From NCBI GenBank assembly GCA_024742285.1, contig JANSYR010000011.1, positions 124,001 to 188,000 of the forward strand: a DNA stretch of 64,000 nt, read 5' to 3'. A program made the translations under genes and the position numbers. Below, piece by piece: positions 26,002-34,315 of the stretch (position 1 is the stretch's first letter; the number at the start of each line of letters is the position of its first letter). Under the pieces are notes generated by a model that worked only from the letters and a program-made list of their open reading frames with translations, ran no database searches and had not been told where the DNA came from. This DNA is from a bacterium. Lineage in GTDB: Bacteria; Myxococcota_A; UBA9160; UBA4427.

Positions 26002-26508
26002 ATGAAAGTCTTCGTCAGCTTCGACGAGCGATACGATCGCGACCTCTACGAACGATTCACCGAGCAGTCGCGTCGCCCCGGCTCGTCGTTCGACATCGTT
26101 TGCGACGAGTCGAGCGCGATGCGGACGAAGGGCTGGTCGGATCATCCGCGCGGGCACATTCGGTCCGCGGATGAAGTCGTATTCCTCTGCGGGGAGCACA
26201 CGAACGAATCTCTGCGCATGTCCGTCGAGCTCGGTATCACTCGGGAAGAGGAGAAGCCCTACATCCTGGTATGGGGGCGTCGTGACCAAATGTGCACGAA
26301 ACCCGAGGGCGCTCTTCCGGGCGACGGAATGTACAGCTGGACGCACGACATCCTCGAGAGTCAGATGGCGGCCACCCTGCGCGCTGCCGCGCCGCGCGTG
26401 ATTCCGGAGTCGTACAAGCGGCCGCCCGAACGGAGCAAGCTCGCCGCGGAGCCGACTTCCGCCAAGTCAACCGACGACAAGCCGCCGCGCGAGCAAGGCG
26501 ATTCGTGA
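26002..26508 (+). CDS. TIR-like (MTH538/DUF1863-type) domain protein
   Basis: A 168-residue protein that looks like the TIR-like domain found in many small bacterial proteins: an initial strand MKVFVSFDERYDRDLYERF, a middle RGHIRSADEVVFLCGEHT, and KPYILVWGRR. The C-terminal 35 residues are charged and probably disordered. ATG preceded by GGAG. TIR-like proteins serve as protein-interaction or NAD-degrading modules, including in phage defence; whether this one is enzymatic cannot be said, since a catalytic Glu is not obvious. Confidence 0.6.
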   Translation: MKVFVSFDERYDRDLYERFTEQSRRPGSSFDIVCDESSAMRTKGWSDHPRGHIRSADEVVFLCGEHTNESLRMSVELGITREEEKPYILVWGRRDQMCTKPEGALPGDGMYSWTHDILESQMAATLRAAAPRVIPESYKRPPERSKLAAEPTSAKSTDDKPPREQGDS

Positions 26509-26709
26509 TGTCAATGCGACACGATGAGGCTGGATTCCGCTCTTGACCACCCAATCCGCTCGGTGTGGGAGAACCTTTGCCGATGGCGCGCCGCGAAGAC
26601 CGTCTGATATCCCCAGAACAACGCGCTTGACCACGTGAGTGAGGGTTCTGCGGACGGTGGCTCGGCGGATTCCGGCCGTACCCAGGCGACCGTCAAGCTC
26701 TGGTGTTGC

Positions 26710-27417
26710 TCACCGTCTTCTCGGGCTCGGTGATCGCCGGCGATTCGGTGACTGCCCCGACCAGGTGAGGAAGAGCGAGAGACCCGAAATCAGCATAGTC
26801 AGCAGGCCGATGTCCGAGATGGAGAACCTCGCTCCTGCAATCCGAAGCAGGTATCCATCACTGGTCCCCGAGGATGGAACGATTGCGGCAAGCCCACCCA
26901 TAGCCAGAGTGACGACACCAGCGATTGCGAGCAGGCGTGAGATCCGTGTTCGATTTCGCGAGAGGTGGGCGTCGAGTATTTCCTCGTATCGCTGCAATCC
27001 GCCAAGCTGCTGCTGTTCCGGTAGCGTTCTCAGGAGGACGAACGTCGCTTTCTCCATCGGGCGCGCTCGATCGCTATAGGCATTGACCTCTCGAACGAGT
27101 GGATGACCGACATCCAAGTACCGAGCGGAGCAGGGTGCTCGCAGATAGATGAGCTGATCCGGGTGAAGCCCCATTCGATCGAGGACGTCTAGCATGCATA
27201 CGCCTTCGACGATCACAGGACGAACGGATAGAGCGCGGCGGATGCGCCGATACTCCAGGCGGTTCGTGTAGCCGACACCGTTGGGTACGAGGTAGTCGTC
27301 GAGGTGGACCGATTTGACGCCGAGATCAGCCGAGAGGCGGATTGCAAGCGTCGACTTTCCAGCTCCGGGCAGCCCGTCCAGCGCGATCAGAGGGGCCTCG
27401 GACAGGCGAATCTGCAT
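26710..27417 (-). CDS. P-loop kinase-like protein with C-terminal membrane tail
   Basis: A 235-residue protein. The N-terminal 125 residues look like a uridine-kinase-type P-loop NTPase: Walker A GLPGAGKST, then VHLDDYLVPNG and VIVEGVCMLDVLDRMG (Walker-B-like). From about residue 155 two hydrophobic segments (LLAIAGVVTLAMGGLAAIV and IGLLTMLISGLSLFLTW) should span the membrane, with a basic tail. A kinase tethered to the membrane is not a standard arrangement. It faces the TIR-like gene in convergent orientation. Substrate unknown. Confidence 0.7.
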   Translation of the reverse strand: MQIRLSEAPLIALDGLPGAGKSTLAIRLSADLGVKSVHLDDYLVPNGVGYTNRLEYRRIRRALSVRPVIVEGVCMLDVLDRMGLHPDQLIYLRAPCSARYLDVGHPLVREVNAYSDRARPMEKATFVLLRTLPEQQQLGGLQRYEEILDAHLSRNRTRISRLLAIAGVVTLAMGGLAAIVPSSGTSDGYLLRIAGARFSISDIGLLTMLISGLSLFLTWSGQSPNRRRSPSPRRR

Positions 27418-27683
27418 GACTACCTGTTCGATCGACTGTCCGTTCTGGCACGCGACCTTGTATTCTTCGCGACTCGGGACCGAGATCGTTGGTGCCCCCT
27501 CTGTGATAGCTCTGGGAATGGTCCGATGGACGGACCCGCACGCAGCCCGCTTCGCGCCCCATTAGGCGATCTCCATGGTCGAGCTGCGGGTCGACTGGAC
27601 CACGCGAAGGGACGCGCGTCCGGCGTGGAAAAGCCGACGGAGAATGTGTCGTCGGACCTGAATTCCGTGTTGCGCGCTGACGA

Positions 27684-28853
27684 CTAGCGCCGCCAGTCGG
27701 TGGACGGACCCGATTGGCTTGGGCTGCGCGGTCGGCTCGCACGAACCGCCGGCTTCCCAATGTAGTGCGCTCGCGGTCGATAGATCCGATTGTTCTCGTA
27801 TTGTTCGAGAACATGCGCACACCAGCCCGCAACGCGGCTCGCCGCGAAGACGCACGTGAAGAGATCGTCGGGGATACCGAGCCCGTCGTAGACCGTGGCA
27901 GAGTAGAAGTCGACGTTCGCGATCAGGCCCTTGCGGTCCATCATGCGCTCCTCGATGCACGTGCTGATGCGAAAGAGGTTGGCCTCACCTCCCTCAGGGG
28001 CCATCCGTTCGCTCATCGCGCGAAGGACTCGGGCCCGTGGATCGCCGTCCTTGTACACTCGGTGGCCGAAACCCATGATCTTCGCGCGTCGATCGAAAGC
28101 ATCGTCGAGATACGGTTCGACCCGATTCACCGCACCGATCTCGCGGAGCATCTTGATGACCGCCGAATTCGCCCCGCCGTGCAGGCGCCCCTTCAATGCA
28201 CCGACGGCCGAGAGCACAGACGAGTAGAGACCGGATTCGGTGCTCGCGGTGACCCGGGCAGCGAAGGTCGAGGCGTTCAGCTCGTGGTCGGCGTGCAAAA
28301 TCAAGCAGACGTCGACGGTTCGTTCCTGTCCTGACGTGGGCGCCTCGCCGGTGATACCGCGAAGAAGATTCCACGCGATGGAGCGTTCCGGATCTGGCGC
28401 CAGAGGACGCTGACCGCGGCGAATGCGTTGATACGCGCCAACGATCGTCCCTAGACACGCTGTGAGCCGAAGGGCCTGATTCAGCGTTGCACTGCGGCGT
28501 ATCTGGTTCGCCTCCGCGTCGTGGAGAGCAAGCGTTGCGACGACTGTGGCGAGGTAGTCCATCGGGTGAACGTTGGACGGCATCACGCTGAGCCACCTGC
28601 GTGCCTCTTCGGGAAGCTTGACGTTCGCCTGGAGCTGCGCCCGGAAGCCCGATAGCTGAGGTGAGGTCGGAAGATCTCCGAACCACAGGAGGTAGACCAC
28701 CTCTTCGAACGTGGCGCTGGTGGCCAGCTCTTCGATCGTATGACCGCGATAGAGCAGCGTCGTGCCGTCAATCGTGCTGATCGCGCTCGAACAGGCGACG
28801 ACGTTCTCGAGCCCTTTGTCAGCCGCGGCCGTGAAGAGTGTCGATTGGGTCAA
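27684..28853 (-). CDS. Citrate synthase family protein
   Basis: A 389-residue citrate synthase fold enzyme condensing oxaloacetate with an acyl-CoA. Active-site segments are HADHELNAS (His), GFGHRVYKDGDPRA (His) and NVDFYSATVYDGLG (Asp). TTG start preceded by AGGTG. The length is nearer the short Gram-positive/methylcitrate type than the long Gram-negative enzyme, so a 2-methylcitrate synthase role is possible. The last 20 residues are basic and proline-rich instead of the usual tail. No other TCA genes are close by. Confidence 0.93.
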   Translation of the reverse strand: MTQSTLFTAAADKGLENVVACSSAISTIDGTTLLYRGHTIEELATSATFEEVVYLLWFGDLPTSPQLSGFRAQLQANVKLPEEARRWLSVMPSNVHPMDYLATVVATLALHDAEANQIRRSATLNQALRLTACLGTIVGAYQRIRRGQRPLAPDPERSIAWNLLRGITGEAPTSGQERTVDVCLILHADHELNASTFAARVTASTESGLYSSVLSAVGALKGRLHGGANSAVIKMLREIGAVNRVEPYLDDAFDRRAKIMGFGHRVYKDGDPRARVLRAMSERMAPEGGEANLFRISTCIEERMMDRKGLIANVDFYSATVYDGLGIPDDLFTCVFAASRVAGWCAHVLEQYENNRIYRPRAHYIGKPAVRASRPRSPSQSGPSTDWRR

Positions 28854-29089
28854 TTCGAGGCACCTCGCAGCGGACTAAGTCGCACCTTGCAGGGTTCGCA
28901 TACGGATAGAAGGTAGAGGCTGATGTGGAGTCGATCGCACCAGAAGCAGCGGCTCGATCTCGGCGAGGGATGCACTCCCATCAAGGAGCGACCTCGGCGA
29001 TCAAGCTTCTCGCTTCCTTCCAAAGCTCATTCCCTTCGGCTCCTTCTCGCGGTCGCTTGCTAAACGTCCGGGAGAGAAGCCTGTACCGT

Positions 29090-29650
29090 TCAAGCGCCTT
29101 CGTTTCGTGTGGCGCCGAGATCCGAAGGATTCAGCCGCTCTCGTGCACAAGTAGACCCGAGCAGGCCCGTGAGTACGGAGCAGACCTCATCGACCCCGGC
29201 CGACTGAAGGACATGCGTGTAGCCGAGCGCCGAAGCCCGATCCATGGCAAGGCTGTCGGAGCATTCCCGGAAAATGAGAAGAACACGAACGTCGGGATTC
29301 CGCTGGATCACCCGGCGCGCAAACTCGAATCCGGACATCTCCTTCATCTGGGCGCAGCAAACGACAGCGCCGATCTTGTGAGTCGAATCCTGGATGAGTC
29401 TCTCGCAGGATCGAGGCCCAGCCGCATGAAGTACCTCGTGCCCGGAGGCACGGAGAGCTCTCAGGAGGCCAATCCGCCGCCGCTCGTCGTCGTCGCCTAG
29501 GGCAACGAACGTCGGACCGAGACGAGGCGGAGACGTCCCCCCCGAGCAGCCAGCACCAGCGGGCGTCCAGCTGGGCGTTTGGCTCCCGGTGGCCACCGAC
29601 AGAGGAACGCGATCGCCCTGGGTCCAGGGATCTTGTCGGCGCTGCTCCAT
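29090..29650 (-). CDS. Receiver-like domain protein without phospho-acceptor Asp
   Basis: A 186-residue protein with a response-regulator receiver-like fold from about residue 47: FVALGDDDERRRIGLLRALR, then VVCCAQMKEMSGFEFARRVI, RVLLIFRECSD and THVLQSAGV. In a normal receiver the second segment reads CDxxMPxMSG; here the Asp is replaced (CCAQMKEMSG). The switch Thr/Ser and the conserved Lys of the later strand are also changed. It probably cannot be phosphorylated at the canonical site and may work as a protein-binding module. The N-terminal 45 residues are uncertain. A regulatory palindrome lies upstream. Confidence 0.65.
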   Translation of the reverse strand: MEQRRQDPWTQGDRVPLSVATGSQTPSWTPAGAGCSGGTSPPRLGPTFVALGDDDERRRIGLLRALRASGHEVLHAAGPRSCERLIQDSTHKIGAVVCCAQMKEMSGFEFARRVIQRNPDVRVLLIFRECSDSLAMDRASALGYTHVLQSAGVDEVCSVLTGLLGSTCARERLNPSDLGATRNEGA

Positions 29651-30180
29651 ATCGCCTCATCTGGCTGCGATCGTGTGTTCACTCAGCGCGACCGTGTTTG
29701 CCTCTTCGGTCAATCACTGCTTGGTATAGCAAGCATTCTCTCGAATTGCTTGCTACACCGAGCAATGCCTTGGAGAATGTGCAGATTGTCGGCATTTGGA
29801 ATCATGCAGATGGACGCGCACCCGGGGATCCGGGGGCATGGCCGGGCCCGTGATCGAAGGTCCAGGCACGCAAACCCAGCGTGCGCCTCGACGGTCGACC
29901 GAGTCGACGTCTGGCGCAGGACTCGACGGTCGAACCCGGGTGCACAAGACTCGAGTCCTTTCGTTCGCGACTCGACGCCCGTCCCAACGACTCGTTCACC
30001 TGTCAGTCGCCCGCTCGGGGAGGCTGACTGCAACCTCATCGTGCGCGCACATCCGGTCGTGAGGCTACTGCTTTCCCCAACGAGACTAGGACCTGCCTCG
30101 CTCTGGCGGCGCAATTCGGAACCTACGCAAGACGCGTAGGTCGCTTGGACCACGACACTGATTCGATTGGAGGGTTCGCC
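29651..30180. other. Intergenic region with operator palindromes and a hairpin
   Basis: No gene seen. It contains the TGCTTG-N6-CAAGCA operator pair at 29718-29766. Farther right, the tracts GACTCGA and CGACGGTCGA recur several times between 29880 and 30000. A perfect 8-bp stem-loop, ACCTACGC-aagac-GCGTAGGT, lies at 30121-30141 just before the lysine-rich small gene. Confidence 0.5.
29718..29766. promoter_or_regulatory. Double palindromic operator, TGCTTG-N6-CAAGCA type
   Basis: One site, TGCTTGGTATAGCAAGCA, is at 29718-29735. A second, inverted and slightly degenerate site (TGCTCGGTGTAGCAAGCA on the minus strand) is at 29747-29764. Together they form a long inverted repeat about 70-115 bases upstream of the receiver-like gene. 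The same palindrome occurs upstream of the XRE regulator gene at 31919-31936. Confidence 0.65.
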
Positions 30181-30324
30181 ATGGGTGACAAGGGAAGCAA
30201 GGACAAGAGCAAGCGGGAGAAACAGAACAAGGCCAAGCTGAGCGTCAAGGAAAAGCGAAGGATCAAGCAGGGCAAGAACAGCCTGCCTCCGAGCCCTCTG
30301 ACGTCGCCGCCCGGGGGCAAGTAG
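30181..30324 (+). CDS. Lysine-rich small protein (47 residues)
   Basis: A 47-residue open frame beginning MGDKGSKDKSKREKQNKAKL and ending TSPPGGK. GGAGGG stands six bases before the ATG, an excellent ribosome-binding site. About 30% of residues are Lys, and codon use fits the neighbourhood. Small Lys-rich proteins of this kind occur in several proteobacterial groups and may bind nucleic acid; no function is established. Below usual gene-finder length limits. Confidence 0.7.
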   Translation: MGDKGSKDKSKREKQNKAKLSVKEKRRIKQGKNSLPPSPLTSPPGGK

Positions 30325-30505
30325 ACCGAAGCGCTTGATTGCGCCTGGTCTACCGTCGAGCGAACGCATTCGCGCGCGGAGCGGCGTGACCCGACTCGGA
30401 CTTCGCCTCGCTCGCCGTGGGTATCCCCTCATTCATGCCATGCGCGCGATCGGCTTTCGTCGCTGATTGGGCTTGACAGGAATCAAAGAGTTCCACGAAT
30501 TCGTG

Positions 30506-31210
30506 CTAGTCGTTCTCCGCAAGGAAGAGCCAGTTCGTCTCCTTCTTGCCCGTGAGTTCGTTGTCGAATGCGACGGGCGCAATCTCTCCGTGAGGGAATA
30601 CAGCGCGAATCGCATCTGCAAACGGCGAGTTGCCGGCGTACGACCAGACACCGAGGACTCCGCCGGGACGTATGTGCTCCTTGGCCGATCTGAGGCCGGC
30701 CTCCGAATAGAACGCTGAATTCGCCTCGGCGAGCGGCTCGTCGGGTGAGTGGTCGACGTCGATCAGAACGAGGTCATATTGCAGCTCTGGTGGCGCGGCG
30801 AGCATCGAGTACACATCGCCCTCGATCGCCGAGTAGCGAGGATCGCTGTTCAGTTCGTCCGACAACGGGACGAGTCCCCTCTTCATCCAGGCGATCACCT
30901 GGGGCAAGAACTCGACCACGTCGACGCGGGTGACTGCATCCGACTTCAGAGCTTCCTGCGCGGTGTAGCCAAGACCCAGGCCACCCACGAGCACTCGGAG
31001 CCCATGGGTCCCGCGATGGCGTGCCAGGGCTTGGCTCGACAGGGCGCGCTCGGATTCCGTGTGATGGCTGCTCATCAAGAGCATGTGATCGAGCGTGATT
31101 TCGGTCACCATCGTCCCCGGGCTCGCCAGGAGTTCTCGACGGCGTAGGCAGATCGCACCGATCGGACTGTCGCTATACGCCAGCACTTCCAGACTAGAGG
31201 TTCTCTGCAT
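30506..31210 (-). CDS. Spermidine synthase-like methyltransferase-fold protein
   Basis: A 234-residue protein with a Rossmann/methyltransferase fold related to spermidine synthases: RVLVGGLGLGYTAQEALKSD (nucleotide loop), RVDVVEFLPQVIAWMKRGL, YDLVLIDVDHSPDEPL, and IRPGGVLGVWSY. It lacks the clear polyamine-binding N-terminal beta domain of true SpeE, so the product is uncertain. It stands alone, between the small Lys-rich gene and the XRE regulator. Confidence 0.82.
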   Translation of the reverse strand: MQRTSSLEVLAYSDSPIGAICLRRRELLASPGTMVTEITLDHMLLMSSHHTESERALSSQALARHRGTHGLRVLVGGLGLGYTAQEALKSDAVTRVDVVEFLPQVIAWMKRGLVPLSDELNSDPRYSAIEGDVYSMLAAPPELQYDLVLIDVDHSPDEPLAEANSAFYSEAGLRSAKEHIRPGGVLGVWSYAGNSPFADAIRAVFPHGEIAPVAFDNELTGKKETNWLFLAEND

Positions 31211-31426
31211 CAGACGGATCGACCTCCCTTCAAGAGAAAGGAGCCTCGACGACGCTCGCTCTTCGAAGTCATGGTCACAGCTGACGGACTCGCGGCGGCG
31301 AAGTCTGCTCGCAAGAGCGCCACGCCGTCGATGCGGGATGGCCGGCCGGTTTGCGCGTCCGATCCTCGATGTACGCAGCGAGCGCGAGAAACGACGGAGA
31401 CATGATAGGTATGGGTAGCGACGTCG

Positions 31427-31837
31427 TCACGAAGGAGCTTTTCGAGATCGAATGAACGCGAGATACTTCAGGAGTTCCTCTTCCTCTTCGGCGGTGAGGT
31501 CGTCGATCGCGAAAACTGCCAATCTTCTGCGTCGCGCGGGACCTGCATGCTCGGAGGGCAGTAGATATCCCGCCTTTTCCATGAGGGCCTCGTAGGGAAC
31601 GACGTAGACTTCGGCCAGGCTGTGCAGAACGTTGGGTGAAGGCTTCTTGATCTTCCCGTTCTCGAGCTGACTCAGATAGGCGTTCGAGACCGTGTTTCCG
31701 GTCGCCTGCTCGACCTCCCGAAGAGAGAGTCCTTTCGCCTTTCGCAAATCCGACAGGACGATGCCCAGTTCCTCGGGCTTCCCCTCGAACACCGGCCGGC
31801 GTGGCTGTCTCTTCGCTGCTTTTTTGCGCGCGGCCAT
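31427..31837 (-). CDS. XRE-family helix-turn-helix regulator
   Basis: A 136-residue Cro/C1-type regulator. A basic N-terminal arm (KKAAKRQPRR) precedes the helix-turn-helix (LSDLRKAKGLSLREVEQATG, SNAYLSQLENGKIKKPSPNV; residues about 28-80). The rest is helical (LTAEEEEELLKYLAFIRSRK), probably for dimerisation. ATG preceded by GGAG. The palindrome TGCTTGGTATGTCAAGCA lies 82 bases upstream, and a similar one stands upstream of the receiver-like gene; autoregulation is likely. Confidence 0.9.
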   Translation of the reverse strand: MAARKKAAKRQPRRPVFEGKPEELGIVLSDLRKAKGLSLREVEQATGNTVSNAYLSQLENGKIKKPSPNVLHSLAEVYVVPYEALMEKAGYLLPSEHAGPARRRRLAVFAIDDLTAEEEEELLKYLAFIRSRKAPS

Positions 31838-32195
31838 CGGTCTCCACTGCTAGAGGTTCGCGTCCCAGGCTCGTGCTGGGAGTTGCTCGTCGATTTCGAG
31901 CACGGATCGTGAACCATCTGCTTGGTATGTCAAGCATATTTCAAGAACGATCGGTATGCTGTGCCTACGGTTCTGCTGGAGCAATCGCGAATCGCAACGA
32001 GCGATTCCGGGATCTCTTTGGCCGGGTGGCGCAAGATGGGCGTTCCGCTCTGTGGGTGCCTCTTTCGCGTCTGGGGACTGAACGGCCGCTTGCTCACGCG
32101 TTCTCGCGTTTGGTCAGCCCTGGCCCCCGTGGCGCGGCCCTCCGTGTCGAGCAACAAGAACCCGAACCGCCGCCCGATTTCGAGCGAGGAGCGAA
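31838..32195. other. Divergent intergenic region (XRE regulator / repeat protein)
   Basis: No gene seen. It holds the operator at 31919-31936 and should contain promoters for both the leftward XRE gene and the rightward cysteine-repeat gene. Confidence 0.5.
31919..31936. promoter_or_regulatory. Palindromic operator TGCTTG-N6-CAAGCA
   Basis: TGCTTG-GTATGT-CAAGCA, a perfect 6-bp palindrome with a 6-base spacer, upstream of the XRE gene and between it and the rightward repeat-protein gene. Same core and largely the same spacer (GTATRK) as at 29718-29735. Confidence 0.65.
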
Positions 32196-32990
32196 ATGAG
32201 GCCCAGCAAGAAGAGCAAGCTACGACGCCGAGCTACGGAGATCGCGAGCAGCACGGGGGCACTCTTGTTGGGAGTGCCGGTGGTGATTCTCGCTCCCGCG
32301 CTGGCGTCGTCAGAGGAGGAGACTCGGCGAGCGATGCCCTTGCACGCTCACCCCAAGGACTACGGGTCCGGGTGGGAGTGCGATCGGGGGTACCGCCTCT
32401 CGGAACAAGAAAACTGCGTCGCCGTCGAGGTGCCGGAGAACGCCTTTCTCTCGTTCGACGGACGTAGTTGGCGGTGCCACCGTGGTTACGAGAAGCGTGT
32501 CGGGACCTGCGCCAGAATCGAGGTGCCCGACAATGCCCATCTATCGGACATCGCGATGGTGGGATGGAGGTGCGACCGCGGATTTCGACATGTTGGCGCC
32601 ACGTGCGCCGAGATCAAAGTTCCAGCCAACGGATTTCTCCATGCATCGGGAAGCGAGTGGAAATGCGACCGGGGATTCGAGGCCCGCGGCAACGAGTGTG
32701 TCGCCCTGAAAGTACCCGCGTCCGGATACCTCGACGAGACTGGCAACAGCTTCTCGTGCAACTTCGGGCATCGAAAGAAAGGGGCATCGTGCATCCTGGT
32801 CGACGTCCCACCACACGGTTATCTCGTATCGACTGGAAAGGACTGGCGGTGCGAACGCGGCTTCCGAAGGACTCGCCGCGCTTGTTCGGCCATCGAAGTT
32901 CCCGCGAATGCACGACTCACGGCGTCCGGAAACGCTTGGATGTGCAATGAAGGCTTCCGTCAACGACGTCAGACCTGCGAACCCGAATAG
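32196..32990 (+). CDS. Secreted protein with tandem cysteine repeats
   Basis: A 264-residue protein: basic N-terminus, signal-peptide-like hydrophobic stretch (TGALLLGVPVVILAPALA, ending near residue 38), then six full and one partial repeat of about 31 residues. The repeat consensus is W-x-C-x-R-G-F/Y, then 5-8 residues, C-x-x-I/V-x-V-P-x-N-x-x-L, then G. Examples are WRCDRGFRHVGATC and WKCDRGFEARGNEC. Each repeat has two cysteines, probably a disulfide, so it should act outside the cytoplasm. I recognise the repeat style from proteobacterial hypothetical proteins but know no function. Confidence 0.75.
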   Translation: MRPSKKSKLRRRATEIASSTGALLLGVPVVILAPALASSEEETRRAMPLHAHPKDYGSGWECDRGYRLSEQENCVAVEVPENAFLSFDGRSWRCHRGYEKRVGTCARIEVPDNAHLSDIAMVGWRCDRGFRHVGATCAEIKVPANGFLHASGSEWKCDRGFEARGNECVALKVPASGYLDETGNSFSCNFGHRKKGASCILVDVPPHGYLVSTGKDWRCERGFRRTRRACSAIEVPANARLTASGNAWMCNEGFRQRRQTCEPE

Positions 32991-33391
32991 CCGTGGCAAC
33001 GCAACTCGAAGAGCAACGACGCCCACGAAATCGCGCTTTCTTCCGGGCGGGGCGATCGTTCTCAGACGCTGATATCCGCGGTGGCGAGAACGCGCATTGA
33101 ACGGTGGAATCGCCGTCCGATGGTTGGCGCGATGCGGTACGTGCCCCGAGCGAGGTCGATTGTGTCCGACCGCAGGCAATGCGCGCGATCGATACCGGTT
33201 CGCACGTACTGCCAACTGGAGCGAAATCCGCTCGGCCGTACGGTACGGGGATCGTGGTGCATCAAGTGAACCGCCCCGGGAATTCCGGAGACTCGTTTGG
33301 TTGAGTCCCGGCTCCTGGGGAGCCCCTCTTGCCTGGAGAGACGGAGTCGCACATCCCGTGGAGCCCATCTGACTCCGTATCGCTGGCGGTT
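32991..33391. other. Convergent intergenic region
   Basis: The rightward cysteine-repeat gene and the leftward PEP-CTERM gene converge here. A minus-strand frame ending at 33062 (segment TIDLARGTYRIAPTIGRRF) looks somewhat protein-like but has no good start or known family, so I do not call it. No clear terminator. Confidence 0.45.
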
Positions 33392-34171
33392 TCAACCGGC
33401 TCTCCGGCGAGATCGTCGGCGGTCCGTGGTGGCGTGCGCGAGGACTGCGAGGCCGCCGATTCCGGTTGCGAGCATGAGACCGGTGGCCGGTTCCGGCACG
33501 CGGACGAGGAAGTGGCCGTAGCTGCCTGCGGAGTCGTTCGTCGGCGACGCAGTCTGGGGGGAGGTGAAGCTGCATCCCGTGACCGAGCCGAAGTCGTTCC
33601 CCTGGGAGATGGACGCTTCGATGCGGGCCCATCGCGGCGAACTCTCCGTGTCGTCGGCGACACACACGCCCTGTACGAAGCCGTGGCTGCCGCAGTTCGC
33701 TCCGGTTGCGCAGCCCAGATAGGACATGAAATCCCGCACGAGTGGGAAGCCCCCGATGGAGGCGAAGCTGCTCGCGAACGAGAAGTTCGCGTAGAGGCTG
33801 TTCGCCTGGGGCCCGTTCTGCCATCCCGTGACCTCGAAGGCGGTCGCGTATCGGAAGCCCTCGAAGTCGCCGCCGGGGCCGAGTTCATCGGTTCCATCGT
33901 TGCCGACAATGTCGTCGAAGCTGCGCCCTTCGGTCACGGTCAGGTCGAGCCAATCGAGCCCCGTCGAGGCGTCATGGGTGATGTTGCGAGCGTCCGGCGA
34001 GGGGGGGAGGGTGGGGTCGTCGAACTCGAAGAGCTGGGCGCCTGCGTCGGAGAAGGCCGTGATGGACGCGAGGGCGCTGAGCGCGGCGAGTCGACTCCAC
34101 GAGCGGCGAAATCGCTTCATCGAGCTGCGGGCGTCGGCCGGGAGGGAGGAAGCGGGCTGGTGGATCGACAT
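33392..34171 (-). CDS. PEP-CTERM-anchored exported protein of unknown function
   Basis: A 259-residue exported protein. A basic N-terminus and hydrophobic stretch (LAALSALASITAFSDAGA, residues about 28-45) form the signal peptide. The body is rich in Gly, Ser and aromatic residues; ITHDASTGLDWLDLTVTEGR and GFRYATAFEV resemble a widespread PEP-CTERM-associated exported domain. The C-terminus has the exosortase signal VPEPATG, a hydrophobic segment and an Arg-rich tail (RRRSRRR). AAGGAGA precedes the chosen ATG; an internal Met at residue 18 is less well placed. Exosortase itself is not in the window. Confidence 0.88.
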   Translation of the reverse strand: MSIHQPASSLPADARSSMKRFRRSWSRLAALSALASITAFSDAGAQLFEFDDPTLPPSPDARNITHDASTGLDWLDLTVTEGRSFDDIVGNDGTDELGPGGDFEGFRYATAFEVTGWQNGPQANSLYANFSFASSFASIGGFPLVRDFMSYLGCATGANCGSHGFVQGVCVADDTESSPRWARIEASISQGNDFGSVTGCSFTSPQTASPTNDSAGSYGHFLVRVPEPATGLMLATGIGGLAVLAHATTDRRRSRRRAG

Positions 34172-34315
34172 GGGTTGGGTCTCCTTGCGCGGGCGGCTCG
34201 GCTTCGATGGAGAGATCTTCGGCCCGGATGGCGCGGCCGTCTGTTGTCGACTTCACAGAACGGTCGATTGCGACGGCCGGCGCTGCGCTCACGTTGCGCA
34301 CGAGCTTCTCCTTGC

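Noticed and set aside
33062-33262. Small minus-strand frame containing TIDLARGTYRIAPTIGRRF
   Set aside because: Protein-like composition but no convincing start, ribosome-binding site or family; kept only as a note in the intergenic entry.
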